A DNA stretch of 64,000 bases from assembly GCA_009746045.1 (NCBI GenBank), contig RPFO01000104.1:3304534-3368533 (forward strand), read 5' to 3'. Under the pieces are notes generated by a model. That model was not told where the DNA came from. It worked only from the letters and a program-made list of their open reading frames with translations, and ran no database searches. Positions 43,505 to 64,000 of this stretch are shown in pieces. This DNA is from Mesostigma viride. Taxonomy: Eukaryota; Streptophyta; Mesostigmatophyceae; Mesostigmatales; Mesostigmataceae. Positions within the stretch are counted from its first letter, which is position 1, and each line of letters opens with the position of its first letter. The translations under genes and the position numbers were made by a program.

Positions 43505-44366
43505 TTACGTGCTGTAACTTGAGGACCACCATTGCGGCGCAGACGGCCACCATCGCAACCCAGCCCCCCCGGCAGGATGCTGGTGACCCCCCGCCGCTCT
43601 TGCAAAAAATTCTATGCCAACCTGCTGCGGTCCGCGACCGCCTCGACCGCCGACGCCATCGCCATGAAACTCCAGGAGCTGGGAGCACACCGCCAGGTGG
43701 AACAATGGGAGGCCACCGATGATTCGCGCCCGCCGCGAGAGCTGAGTGGTGCTGCGTTGTTTCCCCCATGAGCCAGGGGAGACGTCAACCTCTTGCTGAC
43801 GAGCTCAAGAACAAGCTTCTTACCCTCATGGGCCTGGCAGGTGAAGTAGAACTGCATGGGTGCCACCGCCTTCAAATTCCCCACTCACGGGACAAGGCGG
43901 CTCCCCCACCAGTCCTGCTCACCTTCCACTCCTTGGAGAATAAGCGCGGCTGTTCCTCTCTCATCGCAAGAGGTTGCACGTCGGACTTCACCTGGATGCT
44001 GGACGACGACCTGAACCACGCTCGATCAGCAGCAGCAGCGACGCGACCTGTGGCCGGAACACATCCGCCACAAGCAGGATCCCCAAAAGCCCAAGGTCTA
44101 CTGGAGGGGCGGGGACCTGATGATCAACCACAAGATATGGACCCCCCCCCCCCCGCGGGCTAGATTAGCCCTTGTAACCATGCATTGTCGTCATTGTCGC
44201 CATTGCAGCTGGCTTGCCGCTGCCAAGAAGAATGCATGTAGCTAGGCAACCATGTATCAAGTCCACAGACACCCATCCAAGGAGGCCCTCGCATTCCTGG
44301 GCTAGCTAGCACCGCCAGCATTACGTACGTCCAAACAGTTTGGACGGGACTATGATACTAAGGGCA
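43505..44366 (+). mobile_element. Family D ORF1-only LINE copy
   Basis: Contains a broken ORF1 at about 43518-44163, about 200 bp of 3' UTR, the hairpin GTCCAAACAGTTTGGAC at 44331-44347, GGGACTATGATACTAAGGGC, and then the TTAA tail. There is no reverse transcriptase. Its tail meets the tail of a family A copy on the other strand. Confidence 0.75.
43518..44163 (+). pseudogene. L1-ORF1-like protein of family D, frameshifted
   Basis: The frames give TTIAAQTATIATQPPRQDAG, then LADELKNKLLTLMGLAGEVE, APPPVLLTFHSLENKRG, FTWMLDDDLNHARSA, and a C-terminal part. It has the same domain order as family B ORF1 but is clearly a different family. Homologous to the broken minus-strand copy at 10800-11535. 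Confidence 0.65.
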
Positions 44367-44886
44367 TTAATTAATTAAGTAATTAATTAATTAATAGACA
44401 CGTGACTGCGTCACGTGAGCATAAGTCCTCAGTGGGAGGGGAACATGGGATGGAATGGATGGTATAAGCTATCTAGGTCCTAGTTACAGGGGTGTGGGCA
44501 CCGCGGCCCGAATCGCTATGAATGCCATACTTGGTCACACGCGGAGCCCCCACAGGCTTGGGGGTGGTCTCCTTCATCACTACTTGCCATCTATCCTTGC
44601 GCACCATCTGCCTCCATATATTACAGACAAGCCAGGAGGCTGCCCGCCGGGTGTGATCGAGCCCGTCACGTCTAGTGTAGCACACATGTGTCCATGCCGA
44701 GTCTATCACGAAAAGTCCACGGGTAGCGGCCCTGCCGCGTGCGGCCGGGGGCACGCCAGTTGAGGACATATCGCCCAGGCTGGGCGGGCTTAATTAATGG
44801 GCATGGTGCCAGCTAGTCTATCTGAGGTATCTACCTGATCTGTGCGGGCCAGGTGCCCGGCTAGGCCCAGGCGCCTCTGCCTAATA
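44367..44886 (-). mobile_element. Family A LINE 3' end, 5'-truncated
   Basis: TTAA tail, hairpin CACGTGACTGCGTCACGTG, and about 480 bp of the C-terminal region and 3' UTR matching 27117-27590. It contains a 13-bp insertion around 44791-44803 (AATTAATGGGCAT) absent from 27.5 kb. Confidence 0.8.
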
Positions 44887-45185
44887 ATACAGACATGTAT
44901 GCCTAGCCTCATCATAGCTGGACACCTGCTGCCACGTGCAACGCTAATGCACTGTAGACAACCAGCCATACCCAGTTTTATAGCTTAGCAATAGCACAGC
45001 CAGTCATGCTACGTCGATCACCTCGCTTAGCTTGCTTGCCCACGCTCTCCTTGTCATGCTATGCCCATGCGGGTCTTATTGCACCCACAGATTTTGCCGG
45101 ATCGTTTAATCGTATCCGATTGCTGCTGTGGCATGCCTCTGCCGGCATGATGGGAAGGGGGGGGTCTCTGCCCTTTTTCCTGCTG
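44887..45185. other. Spacer, no gene seen
   Basis: Mixed sequence between two truncated LINE copies. No supported frame. Confidence 0.35.
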
Positions 45186-46137
45186 TGCATATTAATTAAT
45201 TAATTGATTGATAATTAATTTATTGAATGATAGACACGTGACTGCGTCACGTGATGATTCGAGCATTATTAGTCCTCTGTGGGAGGGGAACATGGGATGG
45301 AATGGATGGTGTAAGCTATCTAGGTCCTAGTTACAGGCTTGTGGGCACCGTGGCCCGAATCGCTATGAATGCCATCTATGCGGTCACACGCGGAGCCCCC
45401 ACAGACTTGGGGGTGGTCTCCTTCATCACTACTTGCCATCTATCCTTGCGTACACCATCTGCCGGGCTCCATATATTACAGACAAGCCAGGAGGCTGCCC
45501 GCCGGGTGTGATCGAGCCCGTCACGTCTAGTGTAGCACACATGTGTCCATGCCGAGTCTATCACGAAAAGTCCACGGGTGGCGGCCCTGCCGCGCACGGC
45601 CTGGGGCACGCCAGTTGAGGACATATATCGCCCAGGCTGGCAGTTGATGCCAGCTAGTCTATTATCTGATGTGTCTATCTGATCTGTGCGGGCCAGGTGC
45701 CCGGCTAGGCCCAGCCAGGCGCCTGTGCCTAATAATGTGGGAAACATAGGGCAAATCAGCGTACAAATCCTCATTACTAATGTGCAAACCAAAGGGGATG
45801 TTCAGGGCCTTGCGCAGCATCTTGGTGACGGTGCCGTCGAGTCGTTGCTCCAGCTCCTGCGTCAGTGTCCAGGTCTCGGCGCCGTAGGTCAGGATCGTCA
45901 GAATGACGACCTTGAAGAGGTCACGCTTGACGATCCGGGGTATAGGGCGGGGTTGCTCCACCAGCGGCGGTGGTCATGGAGTCGCGCCCACGCCATGCCG
46001 ATCCGTGTCGTCAGGTCGTCCTCGCAGTCGGGAAGCCAACTGCCGAGCAGCTTGAAGCGGCCCGTGAAGTAGGGTAGTTGACCTCGGTGACAGTGTCGTC
46101 TAAGAGGCGGAGTGTGGGTAGTAACGTTGGGCCGGGC
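45186..46137 (-). mobile_element. Family A LINE, 5'-truncated copy with RT remnant
   Basis: A diverged TTAA tail, the hairpin at 45236-45254, the 3' UTR, and minus-strand frames with the RT C-terminal region (YGAETWTLTQELEQRLDG near 45865-45890). Frames are broken, and the copy ends near 46137. Confidence 0.8.
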
Positions 46138-46225
46138 TGTGCATATATATTATACAGAAACTAAAAGCACTCTGACCAGTGCTCCGTGACTCCCCATGCA
46201 ACAGGAGAACGTGTTTTAATTAAAA
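46138..46225 (+). mobile_element. Family C LINE 3' end, diverged
   Basis: GTGCTCCGTGACTCCCCATG followed by CAACAGGAGAACGTGTTTTAATTAAAATT. This is the same hairpin and tail plan as the other family C copies, with substitutions in the stem. Confidence 0.5.
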
Positions 46226-46240
46226 TTATTTATATAATAC

Positions 46241-46265
46241 GGTAAGTAAGTAAGTAAGTAAGTAA
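46241..46265. repeat. (TAAG)n short microsatellite
   Basis: About six TAAG units. Confidence 0.9.
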
Positions 46266-46411
46266 TACGGACCACTCTCGCCCCCACACCGAGGTCCGGC
46301 CCCCACAACACCGTAACACAGCCCTCCTCCTCCGGCCCCAAACCATGCGCAGTGACCCACCTGACCATCCACCTAATTACCACCTTGATGAGTTCCCCCT
46401 TTATCTAACCT

Positions 46412-46648
46412 ATGTGGCTAACCGCGTGTGACCAAGTATGGCATTCATAGCGATTCGGGCCGCGGTGCCCACACCCCTGTAACTAGGACCTAGATAGCTT
46501 ATTATACCATCCATTCCATCCCATGTTCCCCTCCCACTGAGGACTTATGCTCACGTGACGCAGTCACGTGTCTATTAATTAGTTAATTAATTAATTAATT
46601 AATTAATTAATTAATTAATTAATTAATTAATTAATTAATGTGGCTAAC
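46412..46648 (+). mobile_element. Family A LINE 3' end with 11-bp target duplication
   Basis: ATGTGGCTAAC at 46412-46422 and 46638-46648 flanks a 215-bp insert. The insert holds the last about 150 bp of family A, the hairpin and a roughly 65-bp TTAA tail. The copy is extremely 5'-truncated. Confidence 0.85.
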
Positions 46649-48030
46649 ACCCTTCCGTATTACCAACACCACCTTCCACACCAACCTAGCAAAACAACTA
46701 TACTAGCTAGCTAAACCACCTAGCGAGCACGTCCCACTGCCACCCCTCTTCAACCATGCACCTGAGTTCCCCGACATACCCACCCGGCGGTCCTGAGATA
46801 TGGCACCCCACCGACTACTAGCCACCGACTAATAGCCATCGTTGTACCACGACTGCCCGACCAACCCCGTCACATTGTCCCCCACGCCACCCCGAAGGGG
46901 GAAGGAGGTCCACCCCACCCCACCCCACCCCACCGGCCCGGCCGGCCCACCCCACCCACCCATGCACCCCACCCACCCATGCACCCCACCCACCCATGCA
47001 CCCCACCCACCCACCCCTCACCCCCCACGGCCCCCCACCACAAACGCACAGGTCCACCCTCCGCCTGCACACCACCGAGACCCGACCGGGCCCACATCTA
47101 CCCCACCCAGTACCGACACGGATGGACCCCACGGACAGTCTCCACACAACACGTCATGTATGTGCCACTTCCACGCCCTCCCAACTACGCACATGTGACC
47201 CCACCACGACAACATGCCCCCGGCCCATTGAACCAGACCCGCGCCCCCCCCCCCCCAACATGCATGACGCTAGGCATGGCCCTCCAACGCCTAGCCCGAT
47301 ACAACCCGCGTCATTTTGCGTGAAGTCCTTGCGAAGCCTAGTACTGTCGTCCAGCCTCCGAGGCGTCCAGACGGCGTCTGTCAGACAGCAGCCAAGTCGT
47401 CCCATCAAGGAAACTTGTATCACTGCCGTCTCTCGTCACATGACTCCATCACATGTCTAGCTCCCAACCATCCCATCGCGGCTACTTCAATGGCGTGTGA
47501 TGGATTGCTAGGACCCACCTTAAGCAGCGTTCAGCGCAGGTGCATGTGTCTGATGATGCAATCGTCCACGACACAGTTCCCTAGTACCATCCGATACAGG
47601 TCCGTTATACTAAATATATTAATTCCGGCCCTCGGCCGTTATAGACATCTCTGTCTGGCTATGACCAGTTATGACCAGTGTGGGATCCAACTGGCTGACT
47701 GACAGACCACCGAGTGCAACGTTGACGAGGCTCGTGCAACTGCGGGGGAACAACAACATAACTAGTTGTTCGCGACAATCCTTAAGCGAGTGTCCACTTC
47801 CCCCCTCACCCCCTGAGCAGGGGTGGGGGGGCGGGGGTGGGGGGCTTTAGACCCCGCCCCCCGGGCCCCCGCCCTCCCCGAAGGGGGGAACTGAGGGGGG
47901 GAGGGGTCTCAACCTGCATGCCCGTAACACTCAACGTGTACGTATATATATACCTCTGAGGGGGGGGGGGGGGACGTTGCCACCACCCTGCCCCCCCACC
48001 CCCCACCCCCTTTTTCCCTTGCTACAGGTG
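46649..48030. other. Spacer with C-rich simple repeats, no gene seen
   Basis: CCCACCCACCCATGCA-type repeats (46930-47020) and G/C homopolymer-rich palindromic stretches (47800-48000). The reading frames are low complexity. Confidence 0.4.
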
Positions 48031-48031
48031 C

Positions 48032-48215
48032 CCCTAGTCCCACGATTTCCAGCATTAAGATCTTGAGACCCTGGATTTGACCTCTACTAGTATAGTAGAA
48101 TGTAGTAGAACTTAGTAGAAACGAATCATAGAAGTAAGATTCGTTAAGATCGTGAGCCCTGGATTGGTCGGACCCAAATCTTAAACGTGGAGCTAGGGGT
48201 GTAGTACTACAGGAG
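48032..48215. mobile_element. Diverged inverse copy of the MITE at 21310
   Basis: On the minus strand this aligns with 21310-21508: AAGATTTGGGTCCGACCAAT, CCAGGGCTCACGATCTTAA, CTACTAAGTTCTACTACATT. Its ends (CCCCTAG...CTAGGGG) differ from those of the other copy. I could not fix a target duplication. Confidence 0.6.
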
Positions 48216-48289
48216 GGGGCAAGGGGGGGGGGTGTCTCAACCCGCACCTATCCCTCAACCTAACTGAGTGACAAGCCACGAGCCATGAG

Positions 48290-50285
48290 GTAGCCATGGC
48301 TGACGGCGGAGCTCATAATTACTTCCACGTTTGGGCACCGATTTCGGCTGTGAATATAACAATCGCTTCGTCTTTCTAAGACGCACACGCTGATCCGCGC
48401 AACGCAGCCCGGCGGCTGTGCTAAGCCCTGAAAATACGTCTGCAGCCTCGGCTGCAGCTTCGCCCTCCGGCCCAGAAGGCAGCGGCGCCACTAGCCAAGC
48501 CCTAGTGGTCGCCCAGCCCCCTCCCGGGCTCGCCTCGCCCGCAGCGTCGCCTGAACCCAAGCGCAGTCGCCATGCCGAGCCGACTTGGGAAGCGTTCGAC
48601 TTTGACGCCAGCCAGCCCGGCTTTTTTGACAAGCTCAACCACGACAAGATCCTGAGCTACGTGTTCTTCGGGTCGTATGCCTCGCTTCTTGAACTGTGCA
48701 TGCAAGCAGCTCTTCCACCAAGGTCGCCTCGTCGATGCTTTCCATAGGCGCGCCTACAACCTCGACTCCATCCTCACCCTCCGCGCCCCCCACCTTCAGA
48801 TACGCGCCCTCTTCTCCCTCCTTGTCCGCTCCATCGAGGAGCTTTGGCCCCCCACGCCCCTCACCACCACCTTCCGAACCGAATCCTCCATCCGCTCACT
48901 CCTAAGTTAATTCTTAAGTTCTTAAGCTCCTAAGTTCTTAGGCCCTCGAGCAGCACGTGGCCCCCATCGCTGCAGATGTGGCGGCCATGGGCATGCAACA
49001 TGCACTCTGACTGCCGAGCTCCCCCTCCTCTCCACCATCTCCACCGCCACCTCCACCCTCCTAGCCTCCTCCATGCACCGCCACCACCTCCTCCTCCGCC
49101 GCCATCACCGCCTAGCTCTGCGACATCGACGTGCGCCTCAAGGACAGTGCGATTGCCATAGAGGTCCTGCAAAACACCGCAGGCCGAGGTCACCGCCCAG
49201 GTGGTGAAGCTAGGACATTGCCGCCAAGCCAGCCCTCGCTGGCCCGGCTGGCGATGCTCCTCCCATGCACCTAGACCTGGGCGGACATGCTTAAGCAACT
49301 CACCACCTCCACCACCTCCGCCGTTGCAGCACAGCTCCAGCAGCAGAAGCTCGACCTCCGCGAGGAGGCCGAGCTCGCCAAGCGCAGCCTCAACGTCATC
49401 GTCAACAACTTCGACATGGAGGAAGGTGAGAATTCCGAGAAGCTTGCACGTGCGTTTGAGAGCAAAATCCTTGATCGCATGGGCCTTCTTGGTGAGATTA
49501 TAAGCTGGTCGCCCACTGCCTTCCCCGCGCGCGGGAGTAAGGCAGGGGTGCCTCCGCTTCTTCTCATCTTTAAGAGCCCAGCGGACAAGATTTCGTTTCT
49601 CAGACGCCGCAAACGGCTCGAGAACACTCCCTTCACTGTGGGCGACGCGACTGGACCATGGCGCAGCAGCAACGGCGACGGGAGCTATGGCCGACCTACC
49701 TCCAGCTCCGGCAAACCAAGGCGGGACAGCCGGTGTACTGGAAGGGGGCGGCCATCTACGTCGGCCACAAGCCATGGCACGCGACCCCGGCGACCACCGC
49801 GGCCCCCGCGACTCCAGACGCCCCAGCTTGGGGGAATACAGCAGTAGTAGTGTAGAATAGTTAGACAGTGGCCTTGTACATGCACGCCTACTGCAGGCAC
49901 TATACCGGCTGACTCATGAATATTAATTAGTCATGTACATGTGTGCCCATGACGCGCCACCCACCAGATGATGCCTAGCTTTCTTATTTAGTTATGCTGT
50001 GACTACGCAGAGAGGTAAGTACTCTCTGCTGAGACGCCATGCCTTAGCTTTTGTATAGCCATGCTGATCTTCCCCCCCCATGACAGGCTCCCCTTAGTTG
50101 GGTGTTGCTTGAGACTCTGGGGGTAGTGCATGAGGTGCCCTGGTGCACCTCGAGCAAGTGTCGTTTACATTCCCACCCTTGCAGGAAGTAGCTTAGAATG
50201 TATTATATGAGTGCCCCTTCTCTGGGATATGTGCTACATTTACTCCCAACGGAGTTATGTTCCTAATGAATGAATGAATGAATTA
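48290..50285 (+). mobile_element. Family B ORF1-only LINE, longest copy
   Basis: Covers the ORF1 N-terminus (48418 on), coiled coil, RNA-binding region, 3' UTR, and the hairpin ACTCCCAACGGAGT at about 50248-50261, then TATGTTCCTAATGAATGAAT instead of a clean TTAA tail. There is still no ORF2. The left edge is uncertain. Confidence 0.75.
48418..49850 (+). pseudogene. L1-ORF1-like protein of family B, near full-length but broken
   Basis: The N-terminal low-complexity part includes PSGPEGSGATSQALVVAQPP and is followed by FFDKLNHDKILSYVFFGSYA. Frames shift near 48700, and a small insertion (AAGTTAATTCTTAAG) lies near 48905. A coiled coil follows (AVAAQLQQQKLDLREEAELA), then KLARAFESKILDRMGLLGEI, PPLLLIFKSPADKISFLRR, and the C-terminal QQQRRRELWPTYLQLRQTKA. 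The best view of the whole protein, about 430 residues, but not translatable as it stands. Confidence 0.75.
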
Positions 50286-50289
50286 ATCC

Positions 50290-50475
50290 CTCAACCTGTA
50301 CGAGGGGGTGGGGGGGTTCGGACCCTCAACCCCCTCCCCTTCTTAGCAGGGGGGGGTCTGCCCCCACCACCACCCCCTTAGCAGGGGGGGTCTGCCCCCT
50401 CCCCCCTTAGCAGGGGGGGTCTGCCCCCCGCCCCCCCCCTAGCAGGCTGCCCCCCCCCCCCCCCCCTCCCTAGTG
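50290..50475. repeat. 26-bp G/C-rich tandem repeats
   Basis: About four imperfect units around TTAGCAGGGGGGGTCTGCCC, each able to form a GGGGGG/CCCCCC hairpin. Confidence 0.7.
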
Positions 50476-51223
50476 CACACTCGCTCCAGGAGTGTCGCAA
50501 ACAGCAGCTAAGAACTTTTCAGAAGATGGATTGTCAGTGTGCCAATATCATTTCATTTCCATTACTCCTGGGTATAATAATGTGTAATTCCCTCGTAAGC
50601 TTGGCTGGTAATGAGCGAGGTGACAAATATGGTCGAGGAATTATGCACTTCCGGCGAGTGCCAAATACCATCTGCTTTTGCGCTGTTGGAAAATTTCAAT
50701 CATCGTGTCACCAGCGTTATTGACCGGGAGTGCTCAATGGGGCATGATTTATCTCGCTTTGTGTAATTTTACTCAGTCTAGCACACACGGCACCCTGCAG
50801 CAAGTTTAATGCCTGAAATTCATCAAGACACGGTGTCAGTAGGACTGAGCTCCGCATTTAGAGAGAAGTGCAGCAAAACGTCGCGCTCCAAGCATTTGCA
50901 GCTGCCAACACTCTCTCGGATGAAAGTCAAGCTAGCCGATGTTCGTCAAACACGGATATGAAACCTCTAGCCGTTTGCGCCTAGATTCCAGCGGCTAAAT
51001 TAAGACATCCTGGGTAGACGCCATGCGCAACTGATGCGGAAGTCGGTAGATGTGGCATTAAAGTCGCGCTTAGATCTCACTGCACATGCTTGACTTCGCT
51101 GAGCAAATGTAGGTTCAAGCTGAACTCCACTTCTGGCTTCGACTGGCCTTCAACTGCACCAGAGTTTCGATGTCGCTGGACGTAGCGGCTTTTTCTGCGT
51201 ATTTCTGAGGTCAATTTGCAAGG
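50476..51223. other. Spacer, no gene seen
   Basis: No reading frame or repeat that I can support. Confidence 0.35.
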
Positions 51224-51592
51224 ATGCCTAATAGAGAACTCGATTTCCATTACCATCCAATACCCGCGAGTCAGTTAAGTCGTCTGTATGCACAAATAGA
51301 TGACGCTACGGTTGCTGGGGCGTTCGCTAAGGCATCTTCGAATTTAAGCAGAAGGCTAATTCGCCCTGGACAGCAGTCGACATGCATGTGTGCGGCGACC
51401 CCGGAGGAAGCGACAGCAGATGGGCGGGCGTGTGTGGAGTTCGAGACTTCATCTCTGGTTAGTGAGCCTTGCCCGTGCAACCGCTGTTCAGGCGTGCAAA
51501 ACCGTACTACAACGTTGTGGTATATCATTACAGAACGTAAGGTTCTACCTCATGGTGTGACCATGATAGAAGAGCATCCGTTCGGCTCGTGA
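51224..51592 (+). CDS. Hypothetical 122-residue frame, possible 5' exon
   Basis: ATG at 51224 to TGA. The composition is protein-like (PASQLSRLYAQIDDATVAGA; a CPCNRC cysteine cluster) but I recognise no family. A GTAAGG donor at 51537 could make it an early exon of the large gene downstream, but its phase does not fit the next exon I can see. Confidence 0.3.
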   Translation: MPNRELDFHYHPIPASQLSRLYAQIDDATVAGAFAKASSNLSRRLIRPGQQSTCMCAATPEEATADGRACVEFETSSLVSEPCPCNRCSGVQNRTTTLWYIITERKVLPHGVTMIEEHPFGS

Positions 51593-51927
51593 CCTCCAAT
51601 CAATTTGACACATCACTTGGCAGTGACCTGCTTGCTGTGTCTGCAGGTCGGGGTTAGAGATCTAAACGTGCTAGGCGAAACAACTGAATATTGACGGAGG
51701 GGTAAGGGGAGCTTGAGGCCGCTAGCACAGCAGGGTCTTCGTGCTAGGCCTGCGGTGGGTACCCCCTGCCCTGAGGGGTAGATCTCCCAGGATCTGGCGA
51801 TGGGTGCTGTAATGGACGCCTGCAGTGACGGCTTGTTGTTCCACCCACACAGGCTTGCAAGAGGGTGGTGTGCCAACCCCTTAATCGGGACTTCTGCCCG
51901 CCACCGCATCACATGGCCCTCTTCACT

Positions 51928-52096
51928 CCCCCCCTTCCCCCCCTTCCCCCCTTCCCCCCTTCCCCCCTTCCCCCCTTCCCCCCTTCCCCCCCTTCCCCCC
52001 TTCCCCCCTTCCCCCCTTCCCCCCTTCCCCCCTTCCCCCCTTCCCCCCTTCCCCCCTTCCCCCCTTCCCCCCTTCCCCCCTTCCCCCCTTCCCCCA
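51928..52096. repeat. (CCCCTT)n tract forming a splice acceptor
   Basis: About 165 bp of TTCCCC/TTCCCCC repeat that ends in CAG at 52095-52097, directly before an exon. The repeat itself is the polypyrimidine tract of the intron. Confidence 0.85.
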
Positions 52097-52097
52097 G

Positions 52098-64000
<11,903 letters not shown>

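Overview
This is nuclear DNA from a eukaryote. Genes are split by GT-AG introns (one is GC-AG), coding exons are GC-rich, introns and spacers carry very long microsatellites, and non-LTR retrotransposons are abundant. An algal or other unicellular lineage fits the gene content, but I cannot place it more exactly. No prokaryotic gene organisation, CRISPR array, rRNA or tRNA was seen.

Layout. (1) 890-10112, + strand: the last six exons of a large helical protein that most resembles the Nup188/Nup205 family of nuclear-pore scaffold proteins. Exon phases agree at all five junctions. (2) 10.6-24.9 kb: a mobile-element block. It holds an ORF1-type LINE fragment, a gag-only LTR retrotransposon with a 5-bp target duplication, a 1.7-kb DNA transposon inserted at TTAA, about 1 kb of (GGGA)n, a decayed LINE reverse transcriptase, a small transposon with a 9-bp target duplication, and a fold-back element whose core is a nearly perfect 2-kb palindrome. 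(3) 25025-26926: an intact single-exon secreted FAD-linked oxidase. (4) 27.1-32.0 kb: a second reverse-transcriptase LINE copy, then nested LINE-like elements that encode only an L1-ORF1-like protein. Two of these have exact 13- and 14-bp target duplications. (5) 35391-36012: a secreted choice-of-anchor-E protein. 36.8-41977: a multi-exon extracellular protein with two Cys-rich modules, a proline-rich linker, a bacterial-like surface domain and a C-terminal Cys-rich knot. (6) 43.5-50.3 kb: a second mobile-element block with the same LINE families. (7) 52098 to the right edge: at least 13 exons of a large unidentified helical-repeat protein, whose last visible exon is open to the end of the window.

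Main theme. Four LINE-type 3' ends (called A-D here) share one layout: a short hairpin followed directly by a (TTAA)n tail. Family A carries the reverse transcriptase. Families B and D carry only an ORF1-like protein and no ORF2, like mammalian HAL1 elements, so they may be mobilised in trans. Target duplications at several copies show that the TTAA tail is made during insertion rather than being the original target. A 14-bp tail-only insertion with an 11-bp target duplication lies just after the choice-of-anchor-E gene.
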